Shown here: in pieces, positions 1 to 13,200 of the stretch
Layout: each line of letters opens with the position of its first letter
How positions within the stretch are numbered: position 1 is the stretch's first letter
Origin: Luidia sarsii
Lineage: Eukaryota > Echinodermata > Asteroidea > Paxillosida > Luidiidae
Direction: 5' to 3'
DNA length: 64,000 bases
Assembly: GCA_949987565.1 (NCBI GenBank)
Contig: OX465115.1
Coordinates: 12,161,520 to 12,225,519 of the forward strand
Program-made: the position numbers and the translations under genes
Notes under the pieces: model-generated
The model's database searches: none
What the model was told of the DNA's origin: nothing
What the model saw: the letters and a program-made list of their open reading frames with translations, nothing else

Positions 1-2339
1 TCTATCGCACGGAGGCGAGCGCGCCGGATGCGCAGCGTTCACGCGAGCCCTCAAAACTTCGTAACGAGGCTCACAGTGAATCGTAACGCCTCGGCAAATC
101 CACCCTGAAGTACAGGCCCGAAGTTAGAACTTTGTTTTTGGACACACCCATTCCGTTCCCTGCCGGCCTGTTGATGACCGCCGGGCACACGGATTCGTCC
201 CATTTCCTTAGACGACGCGAGGGGCGTCCTACAGCCGCAGGGGAATCGTGACGTCAGTGGGAGAACCGAATAAGGCCCGCAAAATGGTATATCGGGTTCT
301 CTTGGTAATGTTTGCACAACATTACCAAGGTCACTGCCAGCACGCGCTCGTTTCCCTTAATGCGGTCATATTGCAGCGTTTATCACATGTTGAAGGACAC
401 GCGACGGAAGTGTTGATTAGCGGAAACGGCACCCATTGATTTACAGTGATTGCCTGCCCGAAAGGGGTATTGGGTTGCGTTTGAGGAATGGCGATGGGTG
501 GGAAGGGAATCATTGCCGTCCCGGCCCATCGGAGTCTACGTGTCGGAGTGTCAAGCTTCAGTAAATGTTTTAATTACATGGTCAATTAAAGTTACCGCGT
601 GGCGATAGCTCAGCGGTCTGGTTGTCTGAAGTCGGACTCGGGGACCTTTTTTTTCGGAGGGGAGGGGGGGGGGCTGTAGCCGACCGATTCGTTCCCTCTG
701 CTAAGTTGCCTGCGGATCTGCAATAAATCTTCACCCGCTTGCTTGTCGCCTTTGCAACAGTTCGTGAAGTAAGGGCGTCGGTGTTACGACCAAGCTTTCC
801 ACAAGCACTTATTGGGGGATACTTTGGCGAGGTGAATTGGTTTGACTCGTCGTAGTGGAATGTATCGAGAATTTCCACAGGTGCTCATCGTGGGTGACCG
901 TGCTACTTATAGTGGCCTACCCTGGTCACCCTGGTCACCGTGACTTCGAGTAGGGTCGTGGACTTCGGGTAACCTCGCACTCAAGTCGCAGGTTTTTTTT
1001 ATCTAATCTGGCCTCAGAACCCATTTCTAGACTTGAGGACAGACAGCCTCCTGATGTCGGGCAAGGCATACCGCTTCGAAACGTTGAAGAAAAGATATAT
1101 AATAATGTCTCACCACAAACAACCCTTGACTTGGTTGGTAACTCCACCACGGACACCTGAAATCGTGTCTGCACCTGCGTTTGTCATGAAGACCACGTGT
1201 GATCATGTGTCAATTTACATTGGGATTGAGTGACCCGGCGATTTTCAAGAAGTCCAAGATTTGAGGAAACGAGGAAAGACAACCGTGGGCCGAATTCAAG
1301 GAATGACCACAGTCTGTCGTGTCAGCTGTCTGCTGACGTACAATCAGGCCATTCCATTCACGAGAATAGGGGCGTTCAATGGAATTTCGGCGAATGCCTT
1401 CCGCAGATGCCAACAAAGTAAAGACAAAAGTATAATCGCTACCTTTTTGAAAAAAAATGCAATTCAGAATTGAAGCAAAACAATAACTCAGTTTGCATAC
1501 CTTCTTCTTTAAATTTTAGTGCCTTTTTTCAAAGGTAGTCTTTGACTTTCAGTAAGGATCTGATGGATGGAAGCGTCAGCCCTCTCCACATATTGTTCAT
1601 TCTGGTCAGTAAGTGGTTTAGGCCATTTGTGTGGATTGTTGTTCTTTATCAATCTTCACCGTAGAGTCGAGGCTTAAAACATTTCTCCGCGCTGCCCGAC
1701 TTTCTCGCTTTCTCTGGAGACGGTGCTACGAAGCCAAAACAAAATCGTAAAAAGCTTGTACGTCCCGTTGGGGGAAAAGGCGAGCCTGAGATTCTTCACG
1801 GAGAGAGTGAAAAAAAAAACACCGAGACACTCTTCACCAGAACCACACGACACTTTTAGAGCCGAGTCACCTCTTGATACAAAAAAAAAACCTTCCCCAC
1901 TCACACGTACATATAGAAAACTCTTAAGAACGACAACAACTGGACAAAGATGAGAAATGCTGCCACTATTTTGATGCCTCTCGCTGCTTCTGCTTGTTTA
2001 TCTAAAAGTGCTTCAAGTCGTCTTCGGTCTTTCTGTGTTTCTTCCGTGGAGGAGGCTGTTAACTGATCTTCCGCACCGGGACAGTTAGGCAGCGGACGGG
2101 GGCGGGGGGAGGGGAAAAGGGGGAAAGGGGGCGGCCTCCCCACGCGGTCATTTGGCCGCCGGCCAGCGGAGATCTTACCGCCCGCCTCTCCCGGCGGAGA
2201 GAGAGAGAGAGAGGGGGGGGGGGGGACTCGGAGATCACGCGCCATTAACGTCGTAAGAGGCGCGATCGTGCCCCGGCTGTATGCGGTTCCGTCCGTCCGT
2301 CGCCCCCTCTGTCCCCTCCTTCCCTTTACTTCCCCTTCC
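1..2339. other. Intergenic, no gene recognised
   Basis: I find no coding exon, tRNA or element with clear ends here. There is a short run of G at 662-674 and a G-rich, A/G-biased stretch at 2095-2225. Open frames on both strands are short and carry no recognisable motif. Confidence 0.5.
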
Positions 2340-3240
2340 CCCCTTTTTCTTCTTCTATGCGTCTGTTTCTGACTGCATCTATTCCCAGCTCAATCTCTGC
2401 TCACTCTTATCTGTGTGAGTGTCTCTCCGTCACTCTGCTTTCTCTTGCTGTCTCTCGCGGTCTCTTGCTCTTTCTCTCTCAGTCTCTCTCTATATATATC
2501 TTTGTCTCTCTATGTCCCTCTGCCTGTCTCGGTCTATCTGACTCTCTCTGACTATCTTCGTCTTTCTATTTCTCTCTGTCGTGATGTCTCCCTCGGTGTC
2601 TCTCTGTTTCTCTGTGTTTCCCTCAGTCTGTCTCTCTGTCTTTATTTGTCTCTCCCCCAGTCTCTCTATGTCCCTCTGCCTGTCTCGGTCTATCTGACTC
2701 TCTCTGACTATCTCCGTCTTTCTATTTCTCTCTGTCGTGATGTTTCCCTCTGTTTCTCTGTGTTTCCCTCAGTCTGTCTCTCTGTCTTTATTTGTCTCTC
2801 CCCAGTCTCTCTGTGTCACTCAGACTCTCTCTCTGACGCTCTCTGTCGTTTTCTTTTCTCCATCCCTCTCTCTACCTCGCTGCACCTCTGCGTCTCTCTG
2901 CGCTTCCCCGTCTGTCTGTGCCCCTGTCTCCCTTGTTGAGACCCACCCAGTCTCTAGCTCTGTTCCCCTGTATGATTCACTGTCTCCGTCTGTCGCTCTG
3001 CCTGTGGCTTTTAATCTGATTACTCTCTCTATCTGCATTTGTCGGTAAATTATCCCAGTATGTCTCTCTTTGCCTCGGTTTCTGCCTTTCTCTATTCAAT
3101 CTCTTCCCAACTTGATCCGTCTCTCTGTCTCTATCTGTCTGTCTGTCTCCTCCATCTATAAATTTCCCTCTCTCTGCTCCCCTTCCATCTCTCCCCCTCT
3201 TTCTCTCTCGCACTCACACACCCTCCGTGTAGTTCTCTGT
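2340..3240. repeat. Degenerate CT-rich (TCTCTG-like) polypyrimidine tract
   Basis: About 900 bases are almost pure C/T on the plus strand, built from degenerate TCTCTG/TCTGTC units. A block around 2500-2650 is repeated around 2665-2805 (shared words include GTCTCGGTCTATCTGACTC), so local duplication has occurred. Open frames rich in Ser/Leu/Cys in this tract come from base composition. A similar shorter tract lies at 3420-3535. Confidence 0.85.
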
Positions 3241-3861
3241 CACTTTGTATTCTCCTTACAGTACACTCCCCAACTTGCGGGCTACATTAAACACGCCAAA
3301 TTCACGGGCTGCAACTCAAGGTTCGTGGGCTAAAAGTCGACCTGCCCTCTTTCGGACTTCGTTTGAATTTCAGAAATTTCTCATGATGCGCTCTTGAACG
3401 CTACTATCTAGAGTAAGAATGTTCCTTTTCCCCTTTCCTGTAACCTCTTCTCTTCTCTCCTACTCTCCCCTCTCCGTGCGTCTGCTCTCTTCCCGTCCCT
3501 CTCTATCTCTCTACGTCTCTGTCTGTTTCCGTCCTCATTAAATGCAACACGAGGAACAGAGTGCATTGGAACGAGGCGTGAGCCTTGATAGAAAACGGTG
3601 GTAAACCGCCGGCCATAACTGCCAACAAGAATAGGAAGGAGGTAACTATAGCCTGAAGGAAGACATAAGACCCCTTCCCTATTGATGGTGCTTGCCAAGG
3701 CTGCAAAATAGAACTTGGAGGGGGGGGGGGTGACTAGTCCATACCTACCAGATGAGTAACTAGTTACTTGTTGCTAGTTACTCTAAAGGGGGTAGTCTCT
3801 AGCAAACCACACACTGCAGCTATTCCTATTGCCAGTATAATACCATTAATGGTTTACGGAA
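3241..3861. other. Intergenic, no gene recognised
   Basis: Apart from a C/T-rich tract at 3420-3535 and a G run at 3719-3730 I see no feature in this stretch. Confidence 0.45.
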
Positions 3862-4640
3862 ATGATTTGGCCGCCGATTAGTATGTGGCACGGCATGATC
3901 GAGGCCCTTTTTCTATTCGCGGTAGACACCCAGCTTTGTATGACACATACGATACCAAACTTTAAGAGAACATCATACACCTCATCTCTTGTAGAGTTTG
4001 TAATATTTAGTATGTTGGCGAGACCAAAAACACCCTCAAAAAACGGATCTATGGCCATAGGTCTACTATCAAAACCGGTAAAATTGACACCCCTGTTGGG
4101 TATCACTTCAATCTCCCTGATCATTCGATATCATATATGAGTGTACTGGGCATAGAATCACTTGGTCACCGTAGTAATGCTGTCCGTCTTAGCCGTGAGA
4201 AAATGTGGATGAAGCGTCTTTGGACTATTCAACCACATGGTCTCAACATCCAGGAGGGTAATGACTAACACCATGCAGCTTTCTGATAATCCTTCTTTTG
4301 TGTTCAGTCCTTCACACTTCTCTCTTTGATCTTTCCCCCTCTTTTCACTAATCCCTACCCTACTCCTAGCCCTTCTCTTTAATCTTTCCCCCTCTTCTCA
4401 CTAATCCCTACCCTACCCCTTGCCCTTCCCTTTGATCTCTCCCTACCAGCTTCACTCTTTGTCCTTTGTTTCTCATCCGTGTCCTATTCACTCTCTCCTC
4501 CCTTCCTTCGTGTACATGTATCTGTTTTGTCCTTGTCACTCTGCCTTTGAGAAAGGTGCTGCTAGGATCGAAACGTCAGGCCCACTAAATTTTAAAAACT
4601 TTAAGAGAGTTAGACCAACATTTTCCTTGAGACAATCAAT
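3862..4640 (+). mobile_element. Penelope-like retroelement, 3' fragment with tail
   Basis: This is a 5'-truncated copy of a Penelope-like element. It contains the end of the ORF (GIY-YIG endonuclease region, 3966-4268), a C/T-rich 3' UTR with the words CTAATCCCTACCCTA and CATGTATCTGTTTTGTCC, and the conserved tail TTTGAGAAAGG...GGATCGAAACGTCAGG ending in CCCACTAAATTTTAA near 4594. The same tail recurs many times in the window. The 5' limit is uncertain because no reverse-transcriptase region is visible upstream. A second copy with the same ORF end and tail lies at 40794-41297. Confidence 0.7.
3966..4268 (+). pseudogene. Penelope-type GIY-YIG endonuclease, C-terminal remnant
   Basis: Reading in the frame that ends with TAA at 4266-4268 gives a GIY-YIG endonuclease C-terminus. 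It shows ENIIHLISC, then YVGET with the following KNTLKKR and GHRS, then HFNLPDHSIS, and finally REKMWMKRL and PHGLN. This is the standard layout of the endonuclease that ends Penelope-like element proteins. The reading frame is broken: TAG at 4008-4010 falls just before YVGET, where relatives normally have another residue, and TAA lies at 3963-3965 just upstream. The copy is therefore dead. The related stretch at 40794-41033 is open to the same stop but starts inside the domain. Confidence 0.75.
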
Positions 4641-5206
4641 ACTGTCTTGCAAGCTCTCCACATATTGTTTACAGATGCTTCTACACGGTTGTTAGTTGCA
4701 AGCCTCTGTTCCCTCGTAAACCGAGGGCAGGAAGCGGGGGCAGGAAGGTGGGGGGGGGAAGGCGGGATGGAGTTGGCCGTTCCACCGAAAGCGACGTCAA
4801 TGTTTAGGGCATGTTTCCATTTCGCGAAAGAGGCTGTCCAGTGCCTCTTAACCGCCGTCCCCCTCCCCCCCTTCCTCCCGCATCCACTCCGTTGTTTGCC
4901 TTGGGACTGTCATCAACGCTCTCCGTTTAACGGCTTTCTTTTCGGGGAGTAGATAGACATTGCTTCAGAGTGTCCCCGGGAGCAAGCGCGCTAATTCACT
5001 CCTCTCAGAGGTCATGCACCCGGCTTCATCACGTTCGGGTTGTCAACAAACAACATTCCCTCTTTTTCCATCCGAAACACTCTGCGACAATATGCAAGCC
5101 ATTGCGCCTCCAACCAACTATAGTTGGCCAAGGCTCAGCATTAGTCTGGGCGCGGACTACATGCGCAGGCGTGGCGGGCCAGTTTTCTGCCAGCAGGGTG
5201 CAGAAC
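4641..5206. other. Intergenic, no gene recognised
   Basis: No coding or repeat structure with clear ends. There are G-rich and C-rich runs near 4736-4760 and 4858-4880. Confidence 0.4.
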
Positions 5207-5665
5207 ACTAAATCGAGCTCCCATTGAACACTGTACAAAAACACTCACTTTCAAAGTCAATTATCCCATGCCCAGTCTCTCAGTTGTTGTAGCTATACTT
5301 AAAATTGTAGTTTGGACCTTCATCTCTCAGATTCTTTTCAATTTTAGTGCTCTTAGCCGATCAGATTTTTTGCTAATTACCCTCAGAAAAAACACCCCCA
5401 AAATGTGTAGCCGTCCAAGCCGAATTTCTGCAAGGATTTTGGGATGGACCCCTCCACTTCCACAGCCAAATAGGGCCACATTTAAAGCCAGATATGGTCC
5501 AAATTACATACCAAATTGAAGAGTGAACCCCCAGGTTGTCTTAAGCTTCACTTGTTCTACAATGTATCAGTTAATTAGCCTCCAAAGACCCCTTATTAAA
5601 AAAAAAGTTGTGGGTACACACTTTATGATAATCAGCTCGGCAGAGCCATCTTGGGTGGATTTTGT
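5207..5665 (-). repeat. Dispersed repeat, about 410-bp family, single copy
   Basis: This stretch is an inverted copy of the unit found twice in tandem at 45825-46695, upstream of the ING gene. Shared words, read here on the plus strand, include CACTCTTCAATTTGGTA as its reverse complement, TGGCCCTATTTGGCTG as its reverse complement, and GTGTTCTGCACCC at the edge. The homology runs from the GTGCAGAACACT near 5207 to the CATCTTGG near 5655. I see no terminal inverted repeat or coding capacity, so its class is unknown. Confidence 0.75.
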
Positions 5666-5766
5666 GTGCTGCACCCTGCAAAGGATGTCTGGCAGACGAG
5701 ATGCCCCCTGGGTCATGTTTCAGACAGAGGGCGGTCGGGTGCTATCCGGCGCTATGCCGTTAGGCG

Positions 5767-6205
5767 CCAGCCACTCTGGGTCATTTTGTGAGCCAAAGTT
5801 GGGACGGGTACGAGCCCAAACGTGGGTGTCAGGTATGGGGCACACTGGGCTCGGGTGTTGTAAGGTGCTCAGGTGCTAGACAGAATGGGGTCAGATGGGT
5901 GCCAGGCGCGGGTGCTATGCCGAAGTGGACAGGCGTGATTCAGAAGTGGGCCGTGTGCCAGTAATAAGAAAGGGGCAGGTGTTATTCCAGCCACTCTGGG
6001 TAATTTTGTGAGCCAAAGTTGGGACGGGTACGAGCCCGAACGTGGGTGTCAGGTATGAGGCACACTATAGGCTCGGGTGATATAAGGGCTCAGGTGCTAG
6101 ACAGAATGGGGTCAGATGGGTGCCAGGCGCCGGGTGCTATACCGAAGTGGACAGGCGTGATTCAGAAGTGGGCCATGTGCCAGTAATAAGAAAGAGGCAG
6201 GTGTT
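5767..6205. repeat. Tandem duplication, two units of about 220 bp
   Basis: CCAGCCACTCTGGGT begins at about 5767 and again at about 5990, and the following roughly 220 bases match closely (GAGCCAAAGTTGGGACGGG, GACAGAATGGGGTCAGATGG, GTGGACAGGCGTGATTCAG). The second unit ends near GGCAGGTGTTATGCC at 6205. The 118-residue open frame covering part of this is not conserved between units, so I do not call a gene. Confidence 0.85.
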
Positions 6206-7062
6206 ATGCCGAGGGTCAGGTGCTGCTCAGAATGGAGTCAGGTGCGAGCTAAATTATTTTGGGCAAGGTTAGAGGCCGAAATGTTTCGGTCGGAGTCAGT
6301 CCAGAAAATGGTCAGTTACAAACCAACCTTGGTTTCGGTTGGAGCCATGACTGTGCCTGGTTTGATCTCGGAGGAGATCAGGTGCGAGCAAGAAGAGATC
6401 AGATATTATCCAGGAGGGGCAGGTGGAATAAACGTTTGTCACGTGCGAGCCGGAAACGGTTGGAGAGTGTGCCGAAAAAAAGGGTCAAGTGTAAGCCACA
6501 AGTGGCTAAGGCACAAAACAGATTGTCGTCGTCAGATAAGAGCCATAATCTCTAGCAACGCCGATGGGTAATATCCTCTCTGTGTATCTTGAATCCGAAC
6601 ACACCCCTTGTTTGATAAGACATTTTTGCTTGATGGAAGCCTTCAAATCACTGCAAACACAATAGATTAGAATGGCCACAAAATATCTCTCAGCACAAAG
6701 CCTTCATCGGTGCTGGCGAAGTAACATCAATTATGCGGTATATACACTGAGAGGCTGAACGTGAAAGGGAGCTGCACTTCGTAAAATGTCGGTCTTGGAC
6801 ATCTTGACATCGATCCGCTACGGGCACTGTACTTCCAACAGCCTAACCCTTCCCCCCTTCTTCCCCTTCTTCCTGGCAAATCCTTCCTTACCCTGTTCAC
6901 ATTCGACCGCCCGTCTGTCTAGACTCAGCAGATAGAAAGCATAGACAAAGGACCTCTTGCAGGCTGACCTGGGAATTTGGAAAGTACAATTAAGTATTCA
7001 GCTACCGTACAAAAATAACACTAGAAATATAAAAAAAAACCAGTGAAAACAAGGGGAACGAA
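6206..7062. other. Intergenic; degenerate GTCAGGTGCGAG-type repeats at 6206-6560
   Basis: The first 350 bases contain loosely repeated GTCAG/GTGCGAGC words that look like an older decayed extension of the preceding tandem array. Nothing recognisable follows up to 7062. Confidence 0.4.
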
Positions 7063-7331
<269 letters not shown>

Positions 7332-7465
7332 CTTTTTTTGACTTTTCAAAAGGAGAACTTGATTTAAATCTTTTGAAAATAACCGAAACAAAACAAACCA
7401 AAATAAACAATATTTACAAGTAAGACTTGAAAATAATCAACTAAATAAATGAATATAACAAAAGG

Positions 7466-7715
7466 ATAAGGAGAAGGAGGAGAAGGAGAAGGAGAAGGAG
7501 GAGGAGGAGAAGAAGGAGAAGGAGAAGGAGAAGGAGGAGGAGAAGAAGGAGAAGGAGAAGGAGGAGGAGAAGGAGAAGGAAAAGGAAAAAGAAAAGGAAA
7601 AGGAGAAGGAGGAGAAGGATAAGGAGAAGGAGAAGAAAACTCCCCTCCCCGACCTCAACTCGTCAACAAACCATGTCGCCATCATTTTATGGAGGGGGGG
7701 GTGTAGGGTCGTGTT
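7466..7715. repeat. GAGAAG tract 2 with a 3' unique tail
   Basis: A polypurine GAGAAG array (7466-7634) is followed by a non-repetitive tail of about 80 bases beginning AAAACTCCCCTCCCCGACC and ending in a G run near 7705. The same array-plus-tail arrangement recurs at 8287-8660, so the two are copies of one composite unit. Confidence 0.85.
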
Positions 7716-8286
7716 TGCATGCGAGATGCCTTGTACCGACATTATGATGCAACGAGGCCGGAAGGTCGTTAGATGTGCCTCCATTGGTCAGCTCGGCTCT
7801 GAGGCTGCCCGATCACTGCATCGCCTGTCCCCGCCATAATTACCGGAACGACCCCAAGTGAGTTATTGTGAACTACGCACGTCAGTGGATCGTGACAACA
7901 ATTCCTTATTTTCGTTCGCCAGTATTTAATATGCCTCAAAACCTCACCCCACACCTCTTCCCTCCTTCCTTTTCTCGTTACTCTTATGCTCTTTACTTCC
8001 CTTCCCCCTAAAACCCACCTCACACACCACAATCGATTGCAACGCAAAGTTGCTATGCAATGTCGAAGAGCAGAGCCGTATAAGTCACAGCGGCAGTATC
8101 CAATTCCAATAGACGGATGCATTACTCCTAGACGTAGCCACTGGTTTCCACGATACTTTCGTACCGGGCACAATACTTCCATTGACGAATTCGTCATTCT
8201 CATCGTAGGGGAAAGTCGTAAGACGGCAGGCGTAGCACCTCATAACTGTGCGAATGACCATTACTAATCATAAGTTGCGATCGTAA
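7716..8286. other. Spacer between polypurine units, no gene recognised
   Basis: About 570 bases of ordinary-complexity sequence between the two composite GAGAAG units. A minus-strand open frame of 144 codons at 7769-8203 has no recognisable motif and I regard it as chance. Confidence 0.4.
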
Positions 8287-8660
8287 GTTGAGGAGAAGGA
8301 GAAGGAGAAGGAGAAGGAGAAGGAGAAGAAGGAGAAGGAGGAGAATGAGGAGAAGGAGAAGAAGAAGTAGAAGGATAAACGGAAGGAGAAGGATAAGGAG
8401 AAGGAGAAGGGGAAACAGAAGGAGAAGGAGGAGAAGGAGAAGAAGAAGGAGGAGAAGGAGAAGGAGAAGGAGAAGGAGAAGGAGAAGGAGGAGAGGGAGA
8501 AGGAGAAACAGAAGGAGAAGGAGGAGAAACATAAGGAGAAGGAGAGGAGAAGGAGAAAGAGAAGGAGGAGAAGAAGAAAACTCCCCTCCCCGACCTCAAC
8601 TCGTCAACAAATCATGTCGCCATCATTTTATGGAGGGGGGGGGATGTAGGGTCATAATTA
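8287..8660. repeat. GAGAAG tract 3 with the same 3' unique tail
   Basis: A GAGAAG/GAGGAGAAG array runs to about 8577, followed by AAAACTCCCCTCCCCGACC and the same roughly 80-base tail (CTCAACTCGTCAACAAATC, CATCATTTTATGGAGGGGG) found after tract 2 with only a few substitutions. Confidence 0.85.
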
Positions 8661-11099
8661 TATTCTAATTCTAAGACCAATTTTTGTTGACTCGCGATTC
8701 CATTTCACTGCAACCGCATCCCTTGCCTAACCTTCCGACTTTTTACAGAGGAATGGTTTCTATTTGGACCAAATCTTCAGGGCTTCATTGGAGTAAGTGG
8801 CCGGCTTGCAACAATAATTATGTATTCACCACAAGTAGCGATTGCGTGCAGAAGAACGTAGGCCGAACAATCCAGTCACGGACCAGTGGCCACTTTCCTG
8901 AAATCGATTAACCTTTTCGACGAGAAAGACTATAATTTCATGCAATATCTATGCTGAGGCTCATCTTCGCTCTAAAGCAGCCAATAAATTCGTCTGTCAC
9001 CTACAAACTCTGTTGCCAGGTTATATGGTTAAAGATACGTGTAATTTTGGTGGATGGATTTTAAGATAATGTTCTCATCATTGACTTTATAAGGACCTTG
9101 GAATTTGGGTTATCGTAAGATGGAGTGCTACTTGGGGGTGTCAAGTGGCGGTTTGTGGACCAAATCGCCAAACCCCTATCCTAGTAGCGCACCCAATTGT
9201 CCGAATAGTGGCATCCAAAGCTTTATCCACTGCTATGCTCGAATTCTTCAATCAACTTTCCGTCACCTTTCCTGTTTGTCTATATACGGCAAGCGCGTAG
9301 CTCTTGTATAAGCGGCAGCCGCTTGCTCGTCAATCTTTGAGGACGAGTCAATTTCCATATTCATAGCGTGGCGGTGACGACAGTGCCCGGATGCCGTTGC
9401 CGCGTGCGTACGCCTGCAGATGATTCGAGAGGCAGCCTTGCCATATTTTCCCATCCTGATTAGTTACGTACCCATTCCAGTCGAGTTCCCATCGATTAAC
9501 TCAGTATCATTTGCTTCTGAATCCCAAGCAACATGCAACAAACATACACGAACTCGTTCTTATTTCAAACAGTCTGAGGTAGGATATTACTATACTGCTA
9601 CTACTACTAATTCGTAGAGCATCTAGCTAATGCCTACTCGGGCATCACAGATGTATTTTTATGTATTAGTGTCACTCAGAACAATGTGTTATTGTTAATG
9701 TGTACGTAGGTGATTTTACGCCTAACACACCGTCTAGCACTTCCCTTGATATGGTTGCTAAAGAATGAGCGGGCCACGCAGGGAGTTTGTGGAGACCTCC
9801 GACAATGTCCATCTATAAATGGATTCAAAGCGACATTGTTGAAATTCGCAAATGTTTTAAGGTCAAGGCCTGGAGGGCTCCTACGTGCCGGAGACGGGCA
9901 AATCAAAGTGACTCAGATTTTGGTGAAAGCGAAAACTCTCTTTCCGGGTTGGCCGGGGATGGCTTGCCGTGGCCGCTTGCGCGTGCTCACCGGCCGACGG
10001 CGCGCGCTCTGGACAAAATTGTGAAATGAAAGAGACCAACCAATAACCACGCTCCACCGCTTATTGAAGACGGTTTGTGCTGGGCACAAAACCCATGGGC
10101 ACCGGGTGTGTCTCTTGTGATATTCCTCCGGGACTGCACTGCTGGTTAACGAAGATTGTGACTTCTTTTAAGATACAGAACGAGATGGAAGTTGCCATAT
10201 TGGATTCATTTTGGGGACTGCGTATAAGAAACTTTACATGTATGTCGAGTCAGATCATAGTGGATAGACGAAATATTGATTTGCGATGACCCTGTCTTCC
10301 TTGTATTTTCACTCAGCTGATGCAGGAGGACAAAGGCCATAAATAACATTGAATGAGGCCGAGGTCGAGCTGAACATGCATGCAGCGAAAGGACAGCAGT
10401 ACTACATGAAATATTGTAGCTTTTCTTGGTGCATTCGAGTAAGGAGAAAACGCGCACGCACAGACTGTAGCGGTCGATACTCGAAGTAAGATACTCTCCC
10501 AAACACTTGTACCAACTCCTTCCTCTCTCAGCTAATCGACCTTGCTCAGCTGTAATAGAGAGGAAAGGTAATGGCAGCACCGGTGCTCTAGCAGAACTCC
10601 TCAAACTCTCCCTACTTAAACCCTACACGCAAAGGCTCTTATATCTTATATACTTAAAAAAAGTTATATATTCTTACATACAAATTCTCGTACTTACTCC
10701 TATTGATATCCTAAGGTATGTTTTTATATACTCCTACATACTTTGTCATATTGCCCCTTCTCCTGCCTCTAATCTAGGCGGCTTTGCTTGGTGGGTGATG
10801 AATGCGAGATGAATGCGGAACGAACAATGACCAACCTCGGCGCTTTAACGCGTCACGAACACGATGGGTTTTCGTCTCGTCTCTCTTCTCTCCCGACCTT
10901 CGGAGTCCCATTTTTGTCTTATTTCGAGCGTGCCGTTCTGAGAATCGCGCTGCTCGGTGGAATCTAACGGGACCACGGTGGAACTAAATGCGTCCTTGGT
11001 CGCTGCCGGGTAGGCCTACGCAAGATTGCTGGTCGGTCTCGGATCTAAAAACAACTTCATTTTAAGGCCTTGATAGGCTAGTGATGCCTGGCGGTTACA
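8661..11099. other. Intergenic, no gene recognised
   Basis: About 2.4 kb of moderate-complexity DNA. I checked the open frames at 9105-9311, 9710-10029 and 10206-10604 and saw no recognisable family motif or convincing splice-site arrangement. No tRNA or terminal repeats are apparent. Confidence 0.4.
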
Positions 11100-11720
11100 C
11101 CCCTCTTACTCTCTCCCTCTTTCTCTCTCATTTTCTCCCTCCATATCTCTCTATCCATCTCCCAACTTTCTCTCTCGTTTTCTCTTGTTGTATCTCGTTG
11201 TATCTCGTCTTCCTGTCGTTGTATCTCGTTGTCTTCCTCTCGTTGTATCTCGTTGTTTTCCTCTCGTTGTATCTCGTTGTATCTCGTTGTATCTCGTTGT
11301 ATCTCGTTGTATCTCGTTGTCTTCCTCTCGTTGTATCTCGTTGTCTTCCTCTCGTTGTCTCTTGTTGTCTCTCGTTGTCTCTCGTTGTATCTCGTTGTAT
11401 CTCGTTGTCTCTTGTCTCTCATTGTATCTCGTTGTCTTCCTCTTGTTGTATCTTGTTGTATTTCGTTGTCCTCTCGTTGTCTTCCTCTCGTTGTCTCTAG
11501 TTGTATCTCGTTGTCTTCCTCTCGTTGTCTCTAGTTGTATCTCGTTGTATCTCGTTGTCTTCCTCTCGTTGTCTCTCGTTGTCTGTTGTCTCTGGTTTTT
11601 TCACCACTGTCCTTTTCTCTTTTTTTCTCCCGTTTTCTCGATCTTACTCTCTCTTTATTCTTTATCTCGCTTTCTCGCTCTCCCTCCCCTCTGTCTCTTA
11701 CTCTCTCTCCCTCTATACTA
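11100..11720. repeat. Decamer satellite (ATCTCGTTGT)n in a CT-rich tract
   Basis: Between about 11176 and 11600 the sequence is built from the 10-base unit ATCTCGTTGT with variants CTTCCTCTCGTTGT and GTCTCTCGTTGT. The flanks on each side are plain C/T-rich DNA. Long Ser/Leu/Val-rich open frames across it are artefacts of the array. Confidence 0.9.
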
Positions 11721-12179
11721 ATATGATTCTAAGCGCACCAATGTCTGTCAACAAAATACAAATCAGAACATGGGTAAATACAACGCAGGAGGCCGCTTCA
11801 ACAAAAATGAGGTCAAGTATACTAGGAATAAGATGGTATGCACCTGCCTCGACCGACACACAACTTAACTTGTGAGGAATTTAACTATGAATTAAAAAAA
11901 GGTGTTTTCAACAAGATCTTAAACTGGTCAAGGGAATGGGTGTTATGAATATGCACTGGTAGTTTGTTCCAAAGGCTATAGGGGAAATTAAGCTTGGTCA
12001 TAAAAAAGGGAAAAAGCTTGGTCGCCGTATCTAGTACACGTCCGAGGTCCAAGGGTTAATTGGAAGGTTGATGATGATCAGAGTGATCTCAAAGAACTAG
12101 AAGAACGTCAGGAAATCAATTCTGAGAGATAGTCAGGGGCAAGACCATGGAGAATTTTGTACGTCAGAAGAAGAAGTTT
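11721..12179. other. Intergenic, no gene recognised
   Basis: AT-rich to mixed sequence with no open frame or terminal repeat that I can assign. Confidence 0.4.
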
Positions 12180-13200
12180 GAATGTCTATGTCTGTCTGTC
12201 TGCCTCTATCCCCCTCTCTGTGTGTCTGTCTGTCTCTTCATCTCTCCCCCCTCTCACGTCTCCCCTCTCTTTCTCACCCTCACACCCTTTTCTCCATCGC
12301 TTGCATAACCCCCGGTAACATTTTAAGCGATTTTTGCCCGGACTCCGAGAGCGAACATCAGGGACATAATATACAACATCGTGCATGCGGCCCATCATAA
12401 TTCCCCACACCCAGGGAATTAAAGAAAAAATCCCATCGAGGACACAATGACAAGTGTATGTTATTAGCCCGAAATGCAAGGCGACGAGATTGGAGCGACC
12501 CCGTCCCTGGGAGGATGAGGAGGAGGAGGGGGGGGGGAGGTTGTTTTTGAACACACGCATTTGATGGCACCGCCTGGCGCACTGATGTGTCGCCATTTGC
12601 AGCGGAAACTCGTTAGGGCGCAAAACATCCACTCAATCCTTGGCGCTCGGAGGAATTACGTCCCAGAACGCAGGGGGCCGCTTCACCGACTTTGCATATG
12701 CATATATCCGTGCGCCACATGTATCGTGTGTCCGTTCGTCCCCCTCTCTCCCACACTGTCGGGTGGTTCTGTCTCTTTCCAATTTCTCGATCTATGCCCT
12801 TGTCTCTCTTTTTTTTCATTTGTTCTGAACCTTTCACTCCTCCTCTGAATCTTCCCTCTTTTTCCCCCTCTCTCCCGTTTCTCTCCCCTCTCCAAAAAAA
12901 ACCCCTTTGTTAGTGTCGACTTGTTTGTCTTTTTCTGTCTCTTCATCTCTATTTATCTCTCTTCTCTTTTTTTTATGTCACTTTTTGTTAATATTTCAGT
13001 TTCTATCTACGTTATCATTCTACTCTCCTATAATCCGTTCCCTCGGTCTCCTTTTCTGGCTCTCTATTCCACTCTTTCTCTCTCGCTAGCCACAATATCT
13101 TTCGCTCTATTTCGTTCTGTGTCGCTGTTTTTTTTTTATTTTTCTGCATGCCTGTCTATTCTCAATCTCTATCCCTGAAGCCTGTCTTTCAACTCTCTTT
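12180..13200. repeat. Scattered CT-rich low-complexity tracts
   Basis: C/T-rich tracts lie at 12180-12300 and about 12730-13200, separated by about 400 bases of ordinary DNA that includes a G run at 12529-12540. No gene is recognisable. Confidence 0.7.
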